Shown: piece by piece, positions 24,945-34,919 of the stretch
Layout: each line of letters opens with the position of its first letter
Position numbering within the stretch: the first letter of the stretch is position 1
NCBI GenBank assembly: GCA_003235715.1
Contig: QJVM01000027.1
Span: 1-35,750 of the forward strand
Origin: Nitrospirota bacterium
Lineage (GTDB): Bacteria; Nitrospirota; Thermodesulfovibrionia; SZUA-242
Direction: 5' to 3'
DNA length: 35,750 bases
Made by a program: the position numbers and the translations under genes
Notes under the pieces: model-generated
The model's database searches: none
What the model saw: the letters and a program-made list of their open reading frames with translations, nothing else
What the model was told of the DNA's origin: nothing

Positions 24945-25477
24945 CACGAGGGTCCTGTAAGCCCTGCCAGCGTGTCCCACTGCCCTTTGGCTCTCAGGAT
25001 GACTTCCACCAGTTCCCGCACAGCCCCCCTCCCGCCGCGGTTCCGGGCCACGAAAAGGGCCACCTTCCTGGCTTCCGGATCAGCGTCCGCCGGAACAGCG
25101 GGGAGCCCCACGACCTGCAGCAGGGACAGATCCACGACGTCGTCACCCATGTAGCAGACCTCGTGGTCGGAAAACCCGTGGAGTTCCTTCAGCCCCTGGT
25201 AAACCGCCAACTTGTCGTGCACACCCTGGTGGACCTCCGGGATGCCCAGTTCCTGGGCCCTCCTTTCCACCACCTGAGATCTGCGGCCTGTGATGAGGGC
25301 AAGAAGGATCCCGGCCCGTGAGGCCAGTTTGACCGCATGACCGTCACGGACATGAAACGCCTTGTACTCGTTCCCCACGTTATCCAGAATGATGGATCCG
25401 TCCGTCATCACACCGTCTACGTCCAGAATGATGACGCGGACCTTCTCCGCAATACGTCCAATGCCCTTATCCGTCAT
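24944..25477 (-). CDS. kdsC: 3-deoxy-D-manno-octulosonate 8-phosphate phosphatase KdsC
   Basis: A 177-residue HAD phosphatase that removes phosphate from Kdo-8-phosphate to give Kdo for lipopolysaccharide. HAD motif I is ILDVDGVMTDG (Asp19 and Asp21), motif II is the Thr in ALITGRRS, and motif IV is YMGDDVVDLSLL. The short capless form and the length fit KdsC. The ATG has GGGGAGG five bases upstream. It follows kdsD after 42 bases and is coupled to pgsA. The lptC, lptA and lptB genes that often follow kdsC are not here. Confidence 0.94.
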   Translation of the reverse strand: MTDKGIGRIAEKVRVIILDVDGVMTDGSIILDNVGNEYKAFHVRDGHAVKLASRAGILLALITGRRSQVVERRAQELGIPEVHQGVHDKLAVYQGLKELHGFSDHEVCYMGDDVVDLSLLQVVGLPAVPADADPEARKVALFVARNRGGRGAVRELVEVILRAKGQWDTLAGLTGPS

Positions 25478-25519
25478 CGGGCCTCCCCTTTCAAGTCACA
25501 TCCCCCATCGTACACACGC

Positions 25520-26479
25520 TCAGACAATTCCGGCTTTCAGAAGGTCGTGCAGGTGGATGACGCCGTGAATCCGTGACTCGTCCTCAAGCACGACGATCGA
25601 GGTGATGGCATGCTTTTCCATGAGGGCCAGCGCCTCCGCAGCCAGAGCGTCCGGCAGGGTGGTCTTGGGGTTTCGCGTCATGACTTCTTCGGCCGTCCTC
25701 AGGAGAAAATCGGCCTGTTCCCGCTCGAGACCTCGCCGAATGTCTCCATCCGTGATAATTCCGAGAAGGCGATCCTCGGCATCGACCACGGTCGCCATCC
25801 CCAACCTTCCGGATGAAACGACGAACAGCGCATCCCGAATCAACGTTCGGGGGGCAATGCGGGGCACCGATTCCCGGTCATGCATCAGGTCCCCCACGGT
25901 GAGAATCAGTTTCTTGCCGAGGGTGCCGCCCGGATGAAACATCGCGAAATCCTCTCGCCTGAAATTCCTGTGCTGGAGAACGACCATGGCCAGCGCATCC
26001 CCCATGGCGAGAGCAGCCGTCGTTGAGGCCGTGGGGGCCAACCCGAGCGGACACGCCTCCTCAGAAACCGATACGTCCAGGGCAAGGTCCGACCGTCGGG
26101 CCAGCGTGGAATCCGGTGCTCCCACAAGAGCGATAATCTGGATATCCATCCGCCGCAGAACAGGAAGCAGACGGATAATCTCCTCGGTTTCCCCGCTGTT
26201 GGATAGGACGAGGGCCACGTCCCCCCGTGCGACCATCCCGAGGTCGCCGTGACTTCCCTCCGCCGGATGGAGAAACAGGGACGGGGTTCCGGTGGAAGCC
26301 AGCGTCGAGGAGATCTTCTTCCCAACAATTCCGGATTTGCCCATGCCCGTCACCACCGTGCGCCCGCGGCATTCCAGAATGAGACGAGCGGCCTTTTCGA
26401 ACCGATCGTCGAGCCGCGCAGCCATCCGGATGATGGCTTCGGATTCAATTCTGAGGACGGCTTTGGCCTGTTCCAGCAT
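25520..26479 (-). CDS. kdsD: Arabinose-5-phosphate isomerase KdsD
   Basis: A 319-residue enzyme that interconverts ribulose-5-phosphate and arabinose-5-phosphate, the first step towards Kdo. The SIS domain (about 30-175) has TGMGKSGIVGKKISSTLAST, HPAEGSHGDLGM and SNSGETEE. A linker FHPGGTLGKKL follows. The two CBS domains (about 200-315) are VGDLMHDRESVP...IITDGDIRRGL and EVMTRNPKT...HLHDLL. Length and order are standard. The gene starts inside the end of the DUF1573 gene (35-base overlap), so translation of the two is probably linked. Confidence 0.95.
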   Translation of the reverse strand: MLEQAKAVLRIESEAIIRMAARLDDRFEKAARLILECRGRTVVTGMGKSGIVGKKISSTLASTGTPSLFLHPAEGSHGDLGMVARGDVALVLSNSGETEEIIRLLPVLRRMDIQIIALVGAPDSTLARRSDLALDVSVSEEACPLGLAPTASTTAALAMGDALAMVVLQHRNFRREDFAMFHPGGTLGKKLILTVGDLMHDRESVPRIAPRTLIRDALFVVSSGRLGMATVVDAEDRLLGIITDGDIRRGLEREQADFLLRTAEEVMTRNPKTTLPDALAAEALALMEKHAITSIVVLEDESRIHGVIHLHDLLKAGIV

Positions 26480-26948
26480 CGTCTTTCACCGTAACATTCA
26501 ACGTGACGATCAGAGTAACGATCGGCCGCGCAGGGTCATTGGAACGAACCCTGATACTCTTAGTCAATCTTCCTTTCTTTCCGGCCGTGGTCACCGTCGC
26601 CTTGAGTTCCCCCCGTCCCCCCGGCTCTATCGTGCTCGAACTGAGCACGGTCGCGGTACACCCTCAACTGGAACGGACCTCCACAATCTGGAGCGGGGCG
26701 TCCCCGTCGTTGAAGAAGACAAACCCCTTTTGGGCCGTTTCGCCCTGGGGAACATCACCAAGGTTTTCGGTCTCGGACACAAAACGGATTCTTGGGGCAT
26801 CCTTGGCCGACTCGGTCGACGGAAGCGGCGGAGGGGCCTCGCCAGGCGTTTCTCCAAAAACCGTTCCCGTCCACGGGAAACACCCCAAAGCCATCACCAG
26901 TATCATGGCCAGGAAGGCTTTTATATCAGCCGGAAAAGTTTTAGGCAC
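26445..26948 (-). CDS. DUF1573 protein, candidate selenoprotein (in-frame TGA at 26666-26664)
   Basis: A 167-residue frame if one TGA is read through. GTG at 26948 has AAGGAGG six bases upstream and overlaps the kdsA stop; it gives an N-terminus PKTFPADIKAFLAMILVMAL that looks like a signal peptide. After a proline-rich linker comes a DUF1573 Ig-like domain: NLGDVPQGETAQKGFVFFN, DGDAPLQIVEVRSS, then TGA, then GCTATVLSSSTIEPGG and IRVRSNDPARPIV. The family normally has SCGCT at this point, so codon 95 (TGA) replaces the first cysteine and Cys97 remains. The frame is otherwise intact on both sides. A hairpin follows as expected for a bacterial SECIS. Alternatives are a nonsense mutation or a sequencing error. 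DUF1573 function is unknown. Confidence 0.75.
26631..26649 (-). promoter_or_regulatory. Candidate bacterial SECIS hairpin
   Basis: CGTGCTC and GAGCACG form a perfect 7-bp stem around the loop AGTTC on the minus strand. The stem begins 14 bases after the TGA at 26666-26664, and the loop G is 22 bases after it. Bacterial SECIS elements sit just downstream of the UGA with a small apical loop carrying a G, often GU, that SelB reads. Size, distance and loop content all fit. Being inside coding sequence, it could still arise by chance. Confidence 0.6.
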
Positions 26949-27768
26949 CGACGGCCTCCTTGATCCGCAGGAGTTGCGTCCAGAGCGTCTCAACATCGTC
27001 CATGGCCAGCATATTGGGCCCGTCGCAAAGGGCACGGTCAGGATTCTCGTGAACCTCGAGAAACAGAGCGTCGCACCCAGCCGCGACAGCCGCCCGGGCT
27101 AAAACAGGAACAAATTCTCTCTGGCCCCCTGACTGCCCCCGCCCTCCCCCCGGGAGCTGAACACTGTGGGTTCCATCAAAGACGACAGGCACCCCGAAGC
27201 CCCGCATGATAGGTACAGCGCGCATGTCCACCACGAGATTGTTATAACCGAACATCGTTCCTCTCTCCGTAATCGAAACCTGGGTGCACCCCGACCTCCT
27301 GACCTTGTCCACCAAATGTTCGACCTCCTGGGGCGATAGGAACTGTCCCTTCTTGACGTTCACCGAGCGTCCTGTTTGAGCCGCCGCAACCAGCAGATCG
27401 GTCTGACGACAGAGAAAGGCCGGGATCTGAAGCACGTCGACGCTGGCCGCCGCGACCCTGGCCTCCGCCACGGAATGCACATCCGTGAGCACCGGGACAC
27501 GAAAAGTTTCCCGGATCTCCCTCAGAATCCGGAGTCCTTCCTCCAGGCCCGGCCCTCGATAAGCCGTCAGGGAAGTGCGGTTGGCCTTATCGTAGGAACT
27601 CTTGTAGACAAAGGGGATATTCAGTCGTCTGGCCAGGCTCACGAGACGTTCGGCCGCGGCCAAGGCTCCTTCGCGGCTCTCGATAACGCATGGACCCGCA
27701 ATGAGAGGAAGCCCGGGCCCCCCGATGGTTACGTCTCCGGCTCTGACTGGCTGCACGTGGGTCGCCAT
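26941..27768 (-). CDS. kdsA: 3-deoxy-8-phosphooctulonate synthase KdsA
   Basis: A 275-residue TIM-barrel enzyme that condenses arabinose-5-phosphate with phosphoenolpyruvate to Kdo-8-phosphate. The blocks LIAGPCVIES, YKSSYDKANRTS, VDVLQIPAFLCRQTDLL, NVKKGQFLSP and VVFDGTHSVQLPGG are diagnostic. The residue after GP is Cys27, as in the metal-dependent KdsA of Aquifex; the E. coli metal-independent type has Asn there. No clear ribosome site precedes the ATG. The stop lies eight bases inside the next gene (DUF1573), whose own ribosome site is part of this gene's end. Confidence 0.96.
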   Translation of the reverse strand: MATHVQPVRAGDVTIGGPGLPLIAGPCVIESREGALAAAERLVSLARRLNIPFVYKSSYDKANRTSLTAYRGPGLEEGLRILREIRETFRVPVLTDVHSVAEARVAAASVDVLQIPAFLCRQTDLLVAAAQTGRSVNVKKGQFLSPQEVEHLVDKVRRSGCTQVSITERGTMFGYNNLVVDMRAVPIMRGFGVPVVFDGTHSVQLPGGGRGQSGGQREFVPVLARAAVAAGCDALFLEVHENPDRALCDGPNMLAMDDVETLWTQLLRIKEAVGA

Positions 27769-27884
27769 AGTTTTGAAAGGGGAACGTACAGGCCCCTCAC
27801 CCGAGGACGGAATCAGTCGATCTTCTGATCGGCCGCCGGTTCTGCTCCCGCGGGCTCGTGAGTATCGATCGAGGGTTGTTCACT
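27769..27884 (-). other. Gap between OmpA-like gene and kdsA with two small hairpins
   Basis: This 116-base gap contains a CGATC-AGAA-GATCG tetraloop hairpin and, nearer kdsA, an AGGGG/CCCCT stem with a 10-base loop. No clear promoter or T-tailed terminator is visible. The hairpins may separate expression of the lipoprotein from kdsA. Confidence 0.3.
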
Positions 27885-28892
27885 TTACATGGGCGCCAGA
27901 ACCAGGCGGATCCGCCGGTTCCTCGCCCGGTTCTCCGGCGAATCATTCTCGACCACTGGATGGTATTCACCATAACCGACGGCCACGAGGCGGGAGGGGT
28001 CAATCTTTACCGTATCCTGGAGGAACCGAACCACGGTCGTCGCCCGGGCCGTGGAAAGCTCCCAGTTCGAGGAATACTGGCCCTTGATACGGTCGCTGAT
28101 CGGCACGTTGTCCGTATGCCCTTCCACCCGGAACTGCCGGTCCTGAATCTGGGAAAGGATATCTCCCACTTTCTTGAGCACCTGCCTTCCCTGGGCATTG
28201 ATGTCCGCACTTCCTGAAGAAAACAGGATACGGTCCACCATCTGAACCGATAGCTGGTCCTTCATTCTGGCGATTTGAATCTCGCCTTCCTCAATTTCCT
28301 GCTTCAGTTCCCCCACCAGGCTGTCGTACGTCTCCGTCAGGCTGCTCAGTTTGCGCTCATGTTCGGCCACCACTCCCTGCAGTTTGCGGTTCTCCTCCTC
28401 CCGGGCCGCCAGTTCTGTGGACAGTTGCCCGATGCGCTCGTCACGTTCGATGACTTCGCTCTGGAGGTCCTTCTTTTCCCGTTCCAGATCGGCATTCAGC
28501 GAGGCGAGACGACTGGATCGCTCCACCAGTTCACCAATCTGGGCCGACAGGGTCTTCCGACTGTCCAACAGTTCCTCACGCAATTCGGAGGTCGTATCGT
28601 CGAGACGATTGGCTTCCGCCTCGATAACCTCCAGACGCTTCCCCAGTTCCTCGGCCGTCAGCCGGAAGATATCTCTCTCCTTGACCGCCGCTGTGTAGTC
28701 GCTTCGGAGCCCCTCATGCTTGGCCTTCAATGCAGCGTCTTCAAGAAGCAGTTGGGAGTGCTTCTTCTGGAGTCCATCATATTCGGTCCGAACATGATCC
28801 AGTTCCGATACCTTTGCGTCGAACGTGGAGGTGGATACGCAGCCGCTCAGAAGCCCGGCCAAGATAACCAGATCCAAAATCTTCGTTCCCAT
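27885..28892 (-). CDS. OmpA/MotB-family lipoprotein with long coiled coil
   Basis: A protein of 335 residues from ATG 28892, which has GGAG seven bases upstream. An ATG at 28907 inside pyrG is in frame too. A lipoprotein signal ends in the lipobox LLSGC (Cys18). Residues about 22-205 are a long charged coiled coil (for example LREELLDSRKTLSAQIGEL). Residues about 220-335 are an OmpA-type peptidoglycan-binding domain (FSSGSADINAQGRQVL, VEGHTDNVPI, NWELSTARAT, NRARNRRIRLVL). It probably spans from a membrane lipid anchor to peptidoglycan. It sits between pyrG and kdsA. No specific name can be given. Confidence 0.88.
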   Translation of the reverse strand: MGTKILDLVILAGLLSGCVSTSTFDAKVSELDHVRTEYDGLQKKHSQLLLEDAALKAKHEGLRSDYTAAVKERDIFRLTAEELGKRLEVIEAEANRLDDTTSELREELLDSRKTLSAQIGELVERSSRLASLNADLEREKKDLQSEVIERDERIGQLSTELAAREEENRKLQGVVAEHERKLSSLTETYDSLVGELKQEIEEGEIQIARMKDQLSVQMVDRILFSSGSADINAQGRQVLKKVGDILSQIQDRQFRVEGHTDNVPISDRIKGQYSSNWELSTARATTVVRFLQDTVKIDPSRLVAVGYGEYHPVVENDSPENRARNRRIRLVLAPM

Positions 28893-28896
28893 TCGT

Positions 28897-31301
<2,405 letters not shown>

Positions 31302-31362
31302 CCGATACTTTACAGAAAGGCCCGGGGCCCGTCAAACCGCACCCGGCCTGCGGCCAAAGAGA

Positions 31363-31384
31363 AAGGGGCTGAAATCAGCCCCTT
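31363..31384 (-). terminator. Terminator after tRNA-Ala
   Basis: A perfect inverted repeat AAGGGGCTGA / TCAGCCCCTT with a 2-base centre (effective loop about 4 bases) is followed on the minus strand by TTCTCTTT. It lies 32 bases downstream of the tRNA 3' end and probably ends that transcript before kdsB. Confidence 0.65.
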
Positions 31385-31416
31385 CATATCCCGCCTCGCA
31401 AGCGGGGTTTTGAGCA

Positions 31417-31492
31417 TGGTGGACGATAAGGGATTCGAACCCTCGACCCCCACGTTGCGAACGTGGTGCTCTCCCAACTGAGCTAATCGCCC
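31417..31492 (-). tRNA. tRNA-Ala (anticodon CGC)
   Basis: The 76-base cloverleaf includes an encoded CCA. The acceptor stem is GGGCGAT with ATCGTCC, and it contains the G3-U70 pair that is the main identity element of alanine tRNAs. The anticodon stem CCACG/CGTGG encloses the loop TTCGCAA, giving anticodon CGC for codon GCG. The T arm contains GGTTCGAATCC. The discriminator base is A. Confidence 0.96.
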
Positions 31493-31523
31493 ATGATTAG
31501 AGGTTGTCCCCCGAACGGCTTCT

Positions 31524-31529
31524 AGTATA
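31524..31529 (-). promoter_or_regulatory. Putative -10 element of the tRNA-Ala gene
   Basis: TATACT lies about 30 bases upstream of the tRNA 5' end. No good -35 hexamer is seen at normal spacing; the upstream bases are GC-rich and part of a hairpin. It is the best candidate for a tRNA promoter here. Confidence 0.4.
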
Positions 31530-31532
31530 ACA

Positions 31533-31560
31533 GCCCCCGTCCCTGGAGGACCCTGGGGGC
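31533..31560 (-). terminator. Stem-loop after speD
   Basis: GCCCCC pairs with GGGGGC and an inner GTCC with GGAC, leaving a 3-base bulge, about 28 bases after the speD stop. There is no proper T-run after it. It may end the speD transcript ahead of the tRNA promoter. Confidence 0.4.
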
Positions 31561-31587
31561 CTCCTGCGACCTCCCTCCGACGCCGGT

Positions 31588-32400
31588 TCAGCTGTCGGAA
31601 GAAGTGGTGAGGCTCGAAGGGTAGACGTTTTTACAGTAGAAAATCTCGGTCATTTCCCGTTCGAGCAGGGTACTCACCTTCGCGCGCATCTCCTCCGAGA
31701 GGTCCTCACTCGTGGATCCAAAAAGATACCCGTCCAGATTGAATTCACTCAGGATCATCTTGGTGTGAAAAAGGTTCTCGCCGTAGATGTTGAAATCCAC
31801 CGTCCGGTATTTACGCAGCAGTTTCTTGCTGACATATTCCTGGATCGAAAGAATCTTGTGGTCCATGAAATGCTTCCTGCCCTTGGTATCCCGGGTAAAG
31901 CCCCGGACCTTGTAATCCACGAGCACCACGTCAGATTCAAAACTCGAAATCAGATGGTTCAGGGCCTTCAGCGGCGAAACCTGGCCACACGTGCTCACAT
32001 CAATGTCCACCCGAAAGGTGGAAATGCCCGAACGCTTGTTGCTCTCCGGGTAGGTATGGGAACAGATATGGCTCTTGTCCAGGTGCGCGAGTTCCGTCCT
32101 TGGGGTGTTCACCGGCTGCTCCGCGATGAGCATGGTCACACTGGCTCCCATGGGGTCATAGTCCTGGGAGGAGACGTTCAGGATATTGGCCCCGATGATC
32201 TCGGCCACATCGTGCATGATTTTCCGGAGGCGGTTCGAATTGTACTCCTCGTCGATATATTCAAGGTACTCCGCCCGCGCCCGGGGGGTCGTGGTGTAGC
32301 AGATGTCGTAGATATTGAAGCTCAGGGTCTTTGTGAGATTGTTGAAACCCTCAAGCCGTATTCTCTTCTTTCGTGAACGCTTTCTCGTCTTCCTTGCCAT
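31588..32400 (-). CDS. speD: S-adenosylmethionine decarboxylase proenzyme (E. coli type)
   Basis: A 270-residue proenzyme whose product gives the aminopropyl donor for spermidine synthesis. The self-cleavage site is in [16 protein letters not shown]: cleavage before Ser110 would form the pyruvoyl group. Cys138 in [12 protein letters not shown] matches the conserved cysteine after it. Length and motifs match the E. coli enzyme (264 residues) and not the short Thermotoga/Bacillus type. The start chosen is ATG 32400 ([20 protein letters not shown]), with GGGGGG about seven bases upstream; an ATG at 32445 would add an unlikely leader. It is a single-gene unit with its own promoter. speE is not in the window. 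Confidence 0.94.
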   Translation of the reverse strand: MARKTRKRSRKKRIRLEGFNNLTKTLSFNIYDICYTTTPRARAEYLEYIDEEYNSNRLRKIMHDVAEIIGANILNVSSQDYDPMGASVTMLIAEQPVNTPRTELAHLDKSHICSHTYPESNKRSGISTFRVDIDVSTCGQVSPLKALNHLISSFESDVVLVDYKVRGFTRDTKGRKHFMDHKILSIQEYVSKKLLRKYRTVDFNIYGENLFHTKMILSEFNLDGYLFGSTSEDLSEEMRAKVSTLLEREMTEIFYCKNVYPSSLTTSSDS

Positions 32401-32468
32401 GGTCCAGCCCCCCTTCTCAAAAGGAGAAGAAATTGCCAGATACATCGTCCCCTTCCGGGAAACTGCAT

Positions 32469-32497
32469 ATTATAGACTATAGCGCCTCCTGCGTCAC
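32469..32497 (-). promoter_or_regulatory. Sigma-70-type promoter of speD
   Basis: A perfect TATAAT (32474-32469) is preceded at 17 bases by GTGACG (32497-32492), which matches four of six bases of TTGACA. It lies about 65 bases upstream of the speD start and just after the fhs terminator. Confidence 0.65.
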
Positions 32498-32510
32498 GGA
32501 TTCGGGGCCA

Positions 32511-32541
32511 AAGAAAAACCGGGGGCGGTCACCCGCCCCCG
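32511..32541 (-). terminator. Rho-independent terminator of fhs
   Basis: CGGGGGCGG and CCGCCCCCG form a 9-bp stem with a 4-base loop, followed on the minus strand by GTTTTTCTTT. It sits 40 bases after the fhs stop. Confidence 0.9.
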
Positions 32542-32580
32542 ATTATGTTTAAGCCCTATCTGAACAAACGGACAGGCCAC

Positions 32581-34356
32581 TCAGAAGACGCCCTTGACCT
32601 TACCGGTGTCCACGTCCACATCCACGCGCCGGTAGGCCGGGTTGGACCCCGTTCCCGGCATGAGGCTGATCTTGCCGGCCACCGGAACCACAAACCCGGC
32701 TCCGCCATACGTCAGAATATCTCGGATCTGGAGCCGCCAGCCCTTGGGAACCCCTTTGATGGCAGGGTTGTCCGATAGGGAGAGGTGGGTCTTCACCATA
32801 CAGAGACCCAGCTTCGCGACTTCGGGGTCCTTTTCCATGCGGGACAGCTTGGAAAGCGCGTCGCCGGCAAAATCCACGCCGTCGGCGCCGTATACCTCGG
32901 TGGCAATGAGTTCGATGCGGTTCTTGAGAGACATCTCGAGGTCGTAAAGGAACTTGAAGTCGTTGGGCTCCTCGCAGGCTTCAATCACCGCATCGGCGAA
33001 CTCGAGGGCCCCGTCCCCGCCCTTCTCCCAGTGCCTCGACAGGGCCACACGCGCGCCTGCCTGTTCCGCCAGCCGTCGGACCGCCTTGATCTCGTTTTCA
33101 GTGTCCGTATAGAACGCATTGATGCAGACGACCGGGTTGATGCCGGCCTTCTTGACATTGTTGATGTGATGGATCAGGTTGGCGCATCCCTTTTCCACCC
33201 AGCCCACGTTCTCGCTCTTGTACTCCTCCGGCATCGGCTTGCCCGGAACCGGGATGGGAGCCCCGCCGTGACACTTGAGCGCCCGGATCGTGGCGACCAC
33301 CACGGCGGCGTGGGGTTTCAGTCCCGAGAACCGGCATTTGAGGTTCCAGAACTTCTCAAACCCAATATCCGCGCCAAAGCCGGATTCCGTCACATGATAA
33401 TCCCCGAGTTTGAGGCCCACCTCATCCGCTATGATGGAGGACTGGCCAATGGCAATATTGGCGAAGGGTCCTGCATGAACTAGGACCGGTTGTCCCTCGA
33501 TGGTCTGCATCAGATTCGGATTCAGGGCTTCCACCATCCAGGCGGTCATGGCTCCCGCCACCTCAAGATCTTCCGTCGTGACCGGGTTGCCCTTCTTGTC
33601 GTAGGCCACCACGATCCTGCCCATGCGCTGACGCATGTCCTTCAGGTCCTTGGCCACCGCGAGGATTGCCATTACCTCCGAAGATACGGCGATACCGAAC
33701 TTGCTCGTCATCTGAAAGCCGTCCGCCTTGCCGTTGACCCCGGGAATCCCGATGATGATGTTCCGCAGGGACTGGGCGCAAAAATCAATAATCCACCCCA
33801 TTTCCACGTTCGTCGGGTCGACGTCCAGCCGGCGCATCTTCGAGAGACGGACCAGTTGTTCATCATCGTAATTGCGTTCGTGCTGCATCCGGCTCGTCAG
33901 GGCCACCATAGCCAGGTTATGGGCGTTCATGATGGCGTTGATGTCGCCGGTTAGCCCAAGCGAGAAGGGCGTGAGGGGAATGCACTGCGACAAGCCACCG
34001 CCCGCAGCGGAACCCTTGATGTTCATGGTGGGACCGCCCGAGGGCTGGCGGATGGCGGCAATCACGTTCTTCCCCCGCTTGCCGAGACCCTGGGTCAATC
34101 CCATCGTGGAGGTGCTTTTTCCTTCCCCAAGAGGGGTGGGGGTAATGGCCGTAACATCGACGTATTTCCCCTGGGGCTTCTTTTCAAGGCGTTTCAGAAT
34201 ACGGCTGAAATCCAGTTTGGCCACGTAATGGCCGTGCGGGAGCAGTTCCTCCTTCTCGAGACCCAGTTTCTCCCCGAGTTCGTATACGGTCTTCATGTTC
34301 TTTTCCGCCGCTTCGGCAATTTCCCAGTCCGCGTGTTTGGTTGGATCGAGTGGCAA
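32581..34356 (-). CDS. fhs: Formate--tetrahydrofolate ligase
   Basis: A 591-residue enzyme that joins formate to tetrahydrofolate using ATP, giving 10-formyl-THF. It is the entry of formate into C1 metabolism and the second step of the methyl branch of the Wood-Ljungdahl pathway. The ATP site is [12 protein letters not shown] (about 71-81). Family blocks [33 protein letters not shown] and GLSDNP-like [10 protein letters not shown] are present. The start is TTG 34356 with a strong AAGGAGG eight bases upstream. It is about 30 residues longer than clostridial enzymes. A terminator follows. Upstream is a formate dehydrogenase gene, which fits formate as the shared metabolite. Confidence 0.96.
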   Translation of the reverse strand: MPLDPTKHADWEIAEAAEKNMKTVYELGEKLGLEKEELLPHGHYVAKLDFSRILKRLEKKPQGKYVDVTAITPTPLGEGKSTSTMGLTQGLGKRGKNVIAAIRQPSGGPTMNIKGSAAGGGLSQCIPLTPFSLGLTGDINAIMNAHNLAMVALTSRMQHERNYDDEQLVRLSKMRRLDVDPTNVEMGWIIDFCAQSLRNIIIGIPGVNGKADGFQMTSKFGIAVSSEVMAILAVAKDLKDMRQRMGRIVVAYDKKGNPVTTEDLEVAGAMTAWMVEALNPNLMQTIEGQPVLVHAGPFANIAIGQSSIIADEVGLKLGDYHVTESGFGADIGFEKFWNLKCRFSGLKPHAAVVVATIRALKCHGGAPIPVPGKPMPEEYKSENVGWVEKGCANLIHHINNVKKAGINPVVCINAFYTDTENEIKAVRRLAEQAGARVALSRHWEKGGDGALEFADAVIEACEEPNDFKFLYDLEMSLKNRIELIATEVYGADGVDFAGDALSKLSRMEKDPEVAKLGLCMVKTHLSLSDNPAIKGVPKGWRLQIRDILTYGGAGFVVPVAGKISLMPGTGSNPAYRRVDVDVDTGKVKGVF

Positions 34357-34419
34357 GGTTGTGTCCTCCTTTTACGCTCAGATATGAAAGGCAGGCTCGT
34401 CGCCTCTTCAGAATTGCTG

Positions 34420-34451
34420 TGCCCCGGGAAGCCAGACGAATCACCGGGGCA
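34420..34451 (-). other. Intercistronic stem-loop before fhs
   Basis: TGCCCCGG and CCGGGGCA form an 8-bp stem around a 16-base loop, starting ten bases after the stop of the cyclic-nucleotide-binding gene. No T-run follows. It may set the ratio of upstream to downstream message. It does not resemble a folate riboswitch. Confidence 0.4.
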
Positions 34452-34460
34452 GATACCCTG

Positions 34461-34919
34461 TCAATAATTGATGAGCGCGTTCAGAAACTTCTCGTTCATC
34501 CTCCGAATGTTCAGTCCCTGGATGACCGCGATGTTCTTGATGATCTTCAACATGATGCCGGGCTCCTGCTGCTCCAGGGCGTAGAACTGCTCGCCGGACA
34601 TCACGTACAGTTCTGTGGGTTCCAGCGCACGCGCATCGGTGGCATGGGTCGTCTTCTCCAGGAGAGCGATCTCCCCCAGAAAATGTCCCTTGGTCAGCAC
34701 GACCAGGGATTGGCGCCATCCGTCCGTCGTGGTCTTGGATACCTCTACCCGTCCGGAACGGATCAGGTACAGCCCCTCGGAGGCCGACCCCACGCGGAAC
34801 ACATGGTCGTCCCGGTCCACGGTGATGCAGGCAAAGTGCTGCGCCACCCGCGCGATGTCGTCGGCTTCAATGTTCTGGAAAAGCGTCTGGGCCCTGAGGT
34901 CGGAAACCAAGTCATTCAC
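34461..34919 (-). CDS. Stand-alone cyclic-nucleotide-binding domain protein
   Basis: A 152-residue protein holding one cNMP-binding (CRP-type) domain: LFQNIEADDIARVAQHF, then DDHVFRVGSASEGLYLIRSGRVEV, then the phosphate-binding cassette region GHFLGEIALLEKTTHATDARAL. The cassette lacks the classic arginine at the usual position (HATDA), so it may not bind cAMP normally. After the domain there is only a helix of about 30 residues and no helix-turn-helix, so it is unlikely to be a transcription factor. The ATG overlaps the formate dehydrogenase stop by four bases (ATGA). A regulatory or accessory role towards that enzyme is inference. Confidence 0.85.
   Translation of the reverse strand: MNDLVSDLRAQTLFQNIEADDIARVAQHFACITVDRDDHVFRVGSASEGLYLIRSGRVEVSKTTTDGWRQSLVVLTKGHFLGEIALLEKTTHATDARALEPTELYVMSGEQFYALEQQEPGIMLKIIKNIAVIQGLNIRRMNEKFLNALINY

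Noticed and set aside
26445-26948. DUF1573 gene as an ordinary pseudogene
   Set aside because: There is a single TGA, no frameshift, both halves keep family motifs, the TGA is on the conserved Cys, and a fitting hairpin follows. It remains a possible alternative, but the selenocysteine reading explains more.
34357-34460. Tetrahydrofolate riboswitch ahead of fhs
   Set aside because: Only one simple 8-bp hairpin is present; the multi-stem folate riboswitch layout is not seen.
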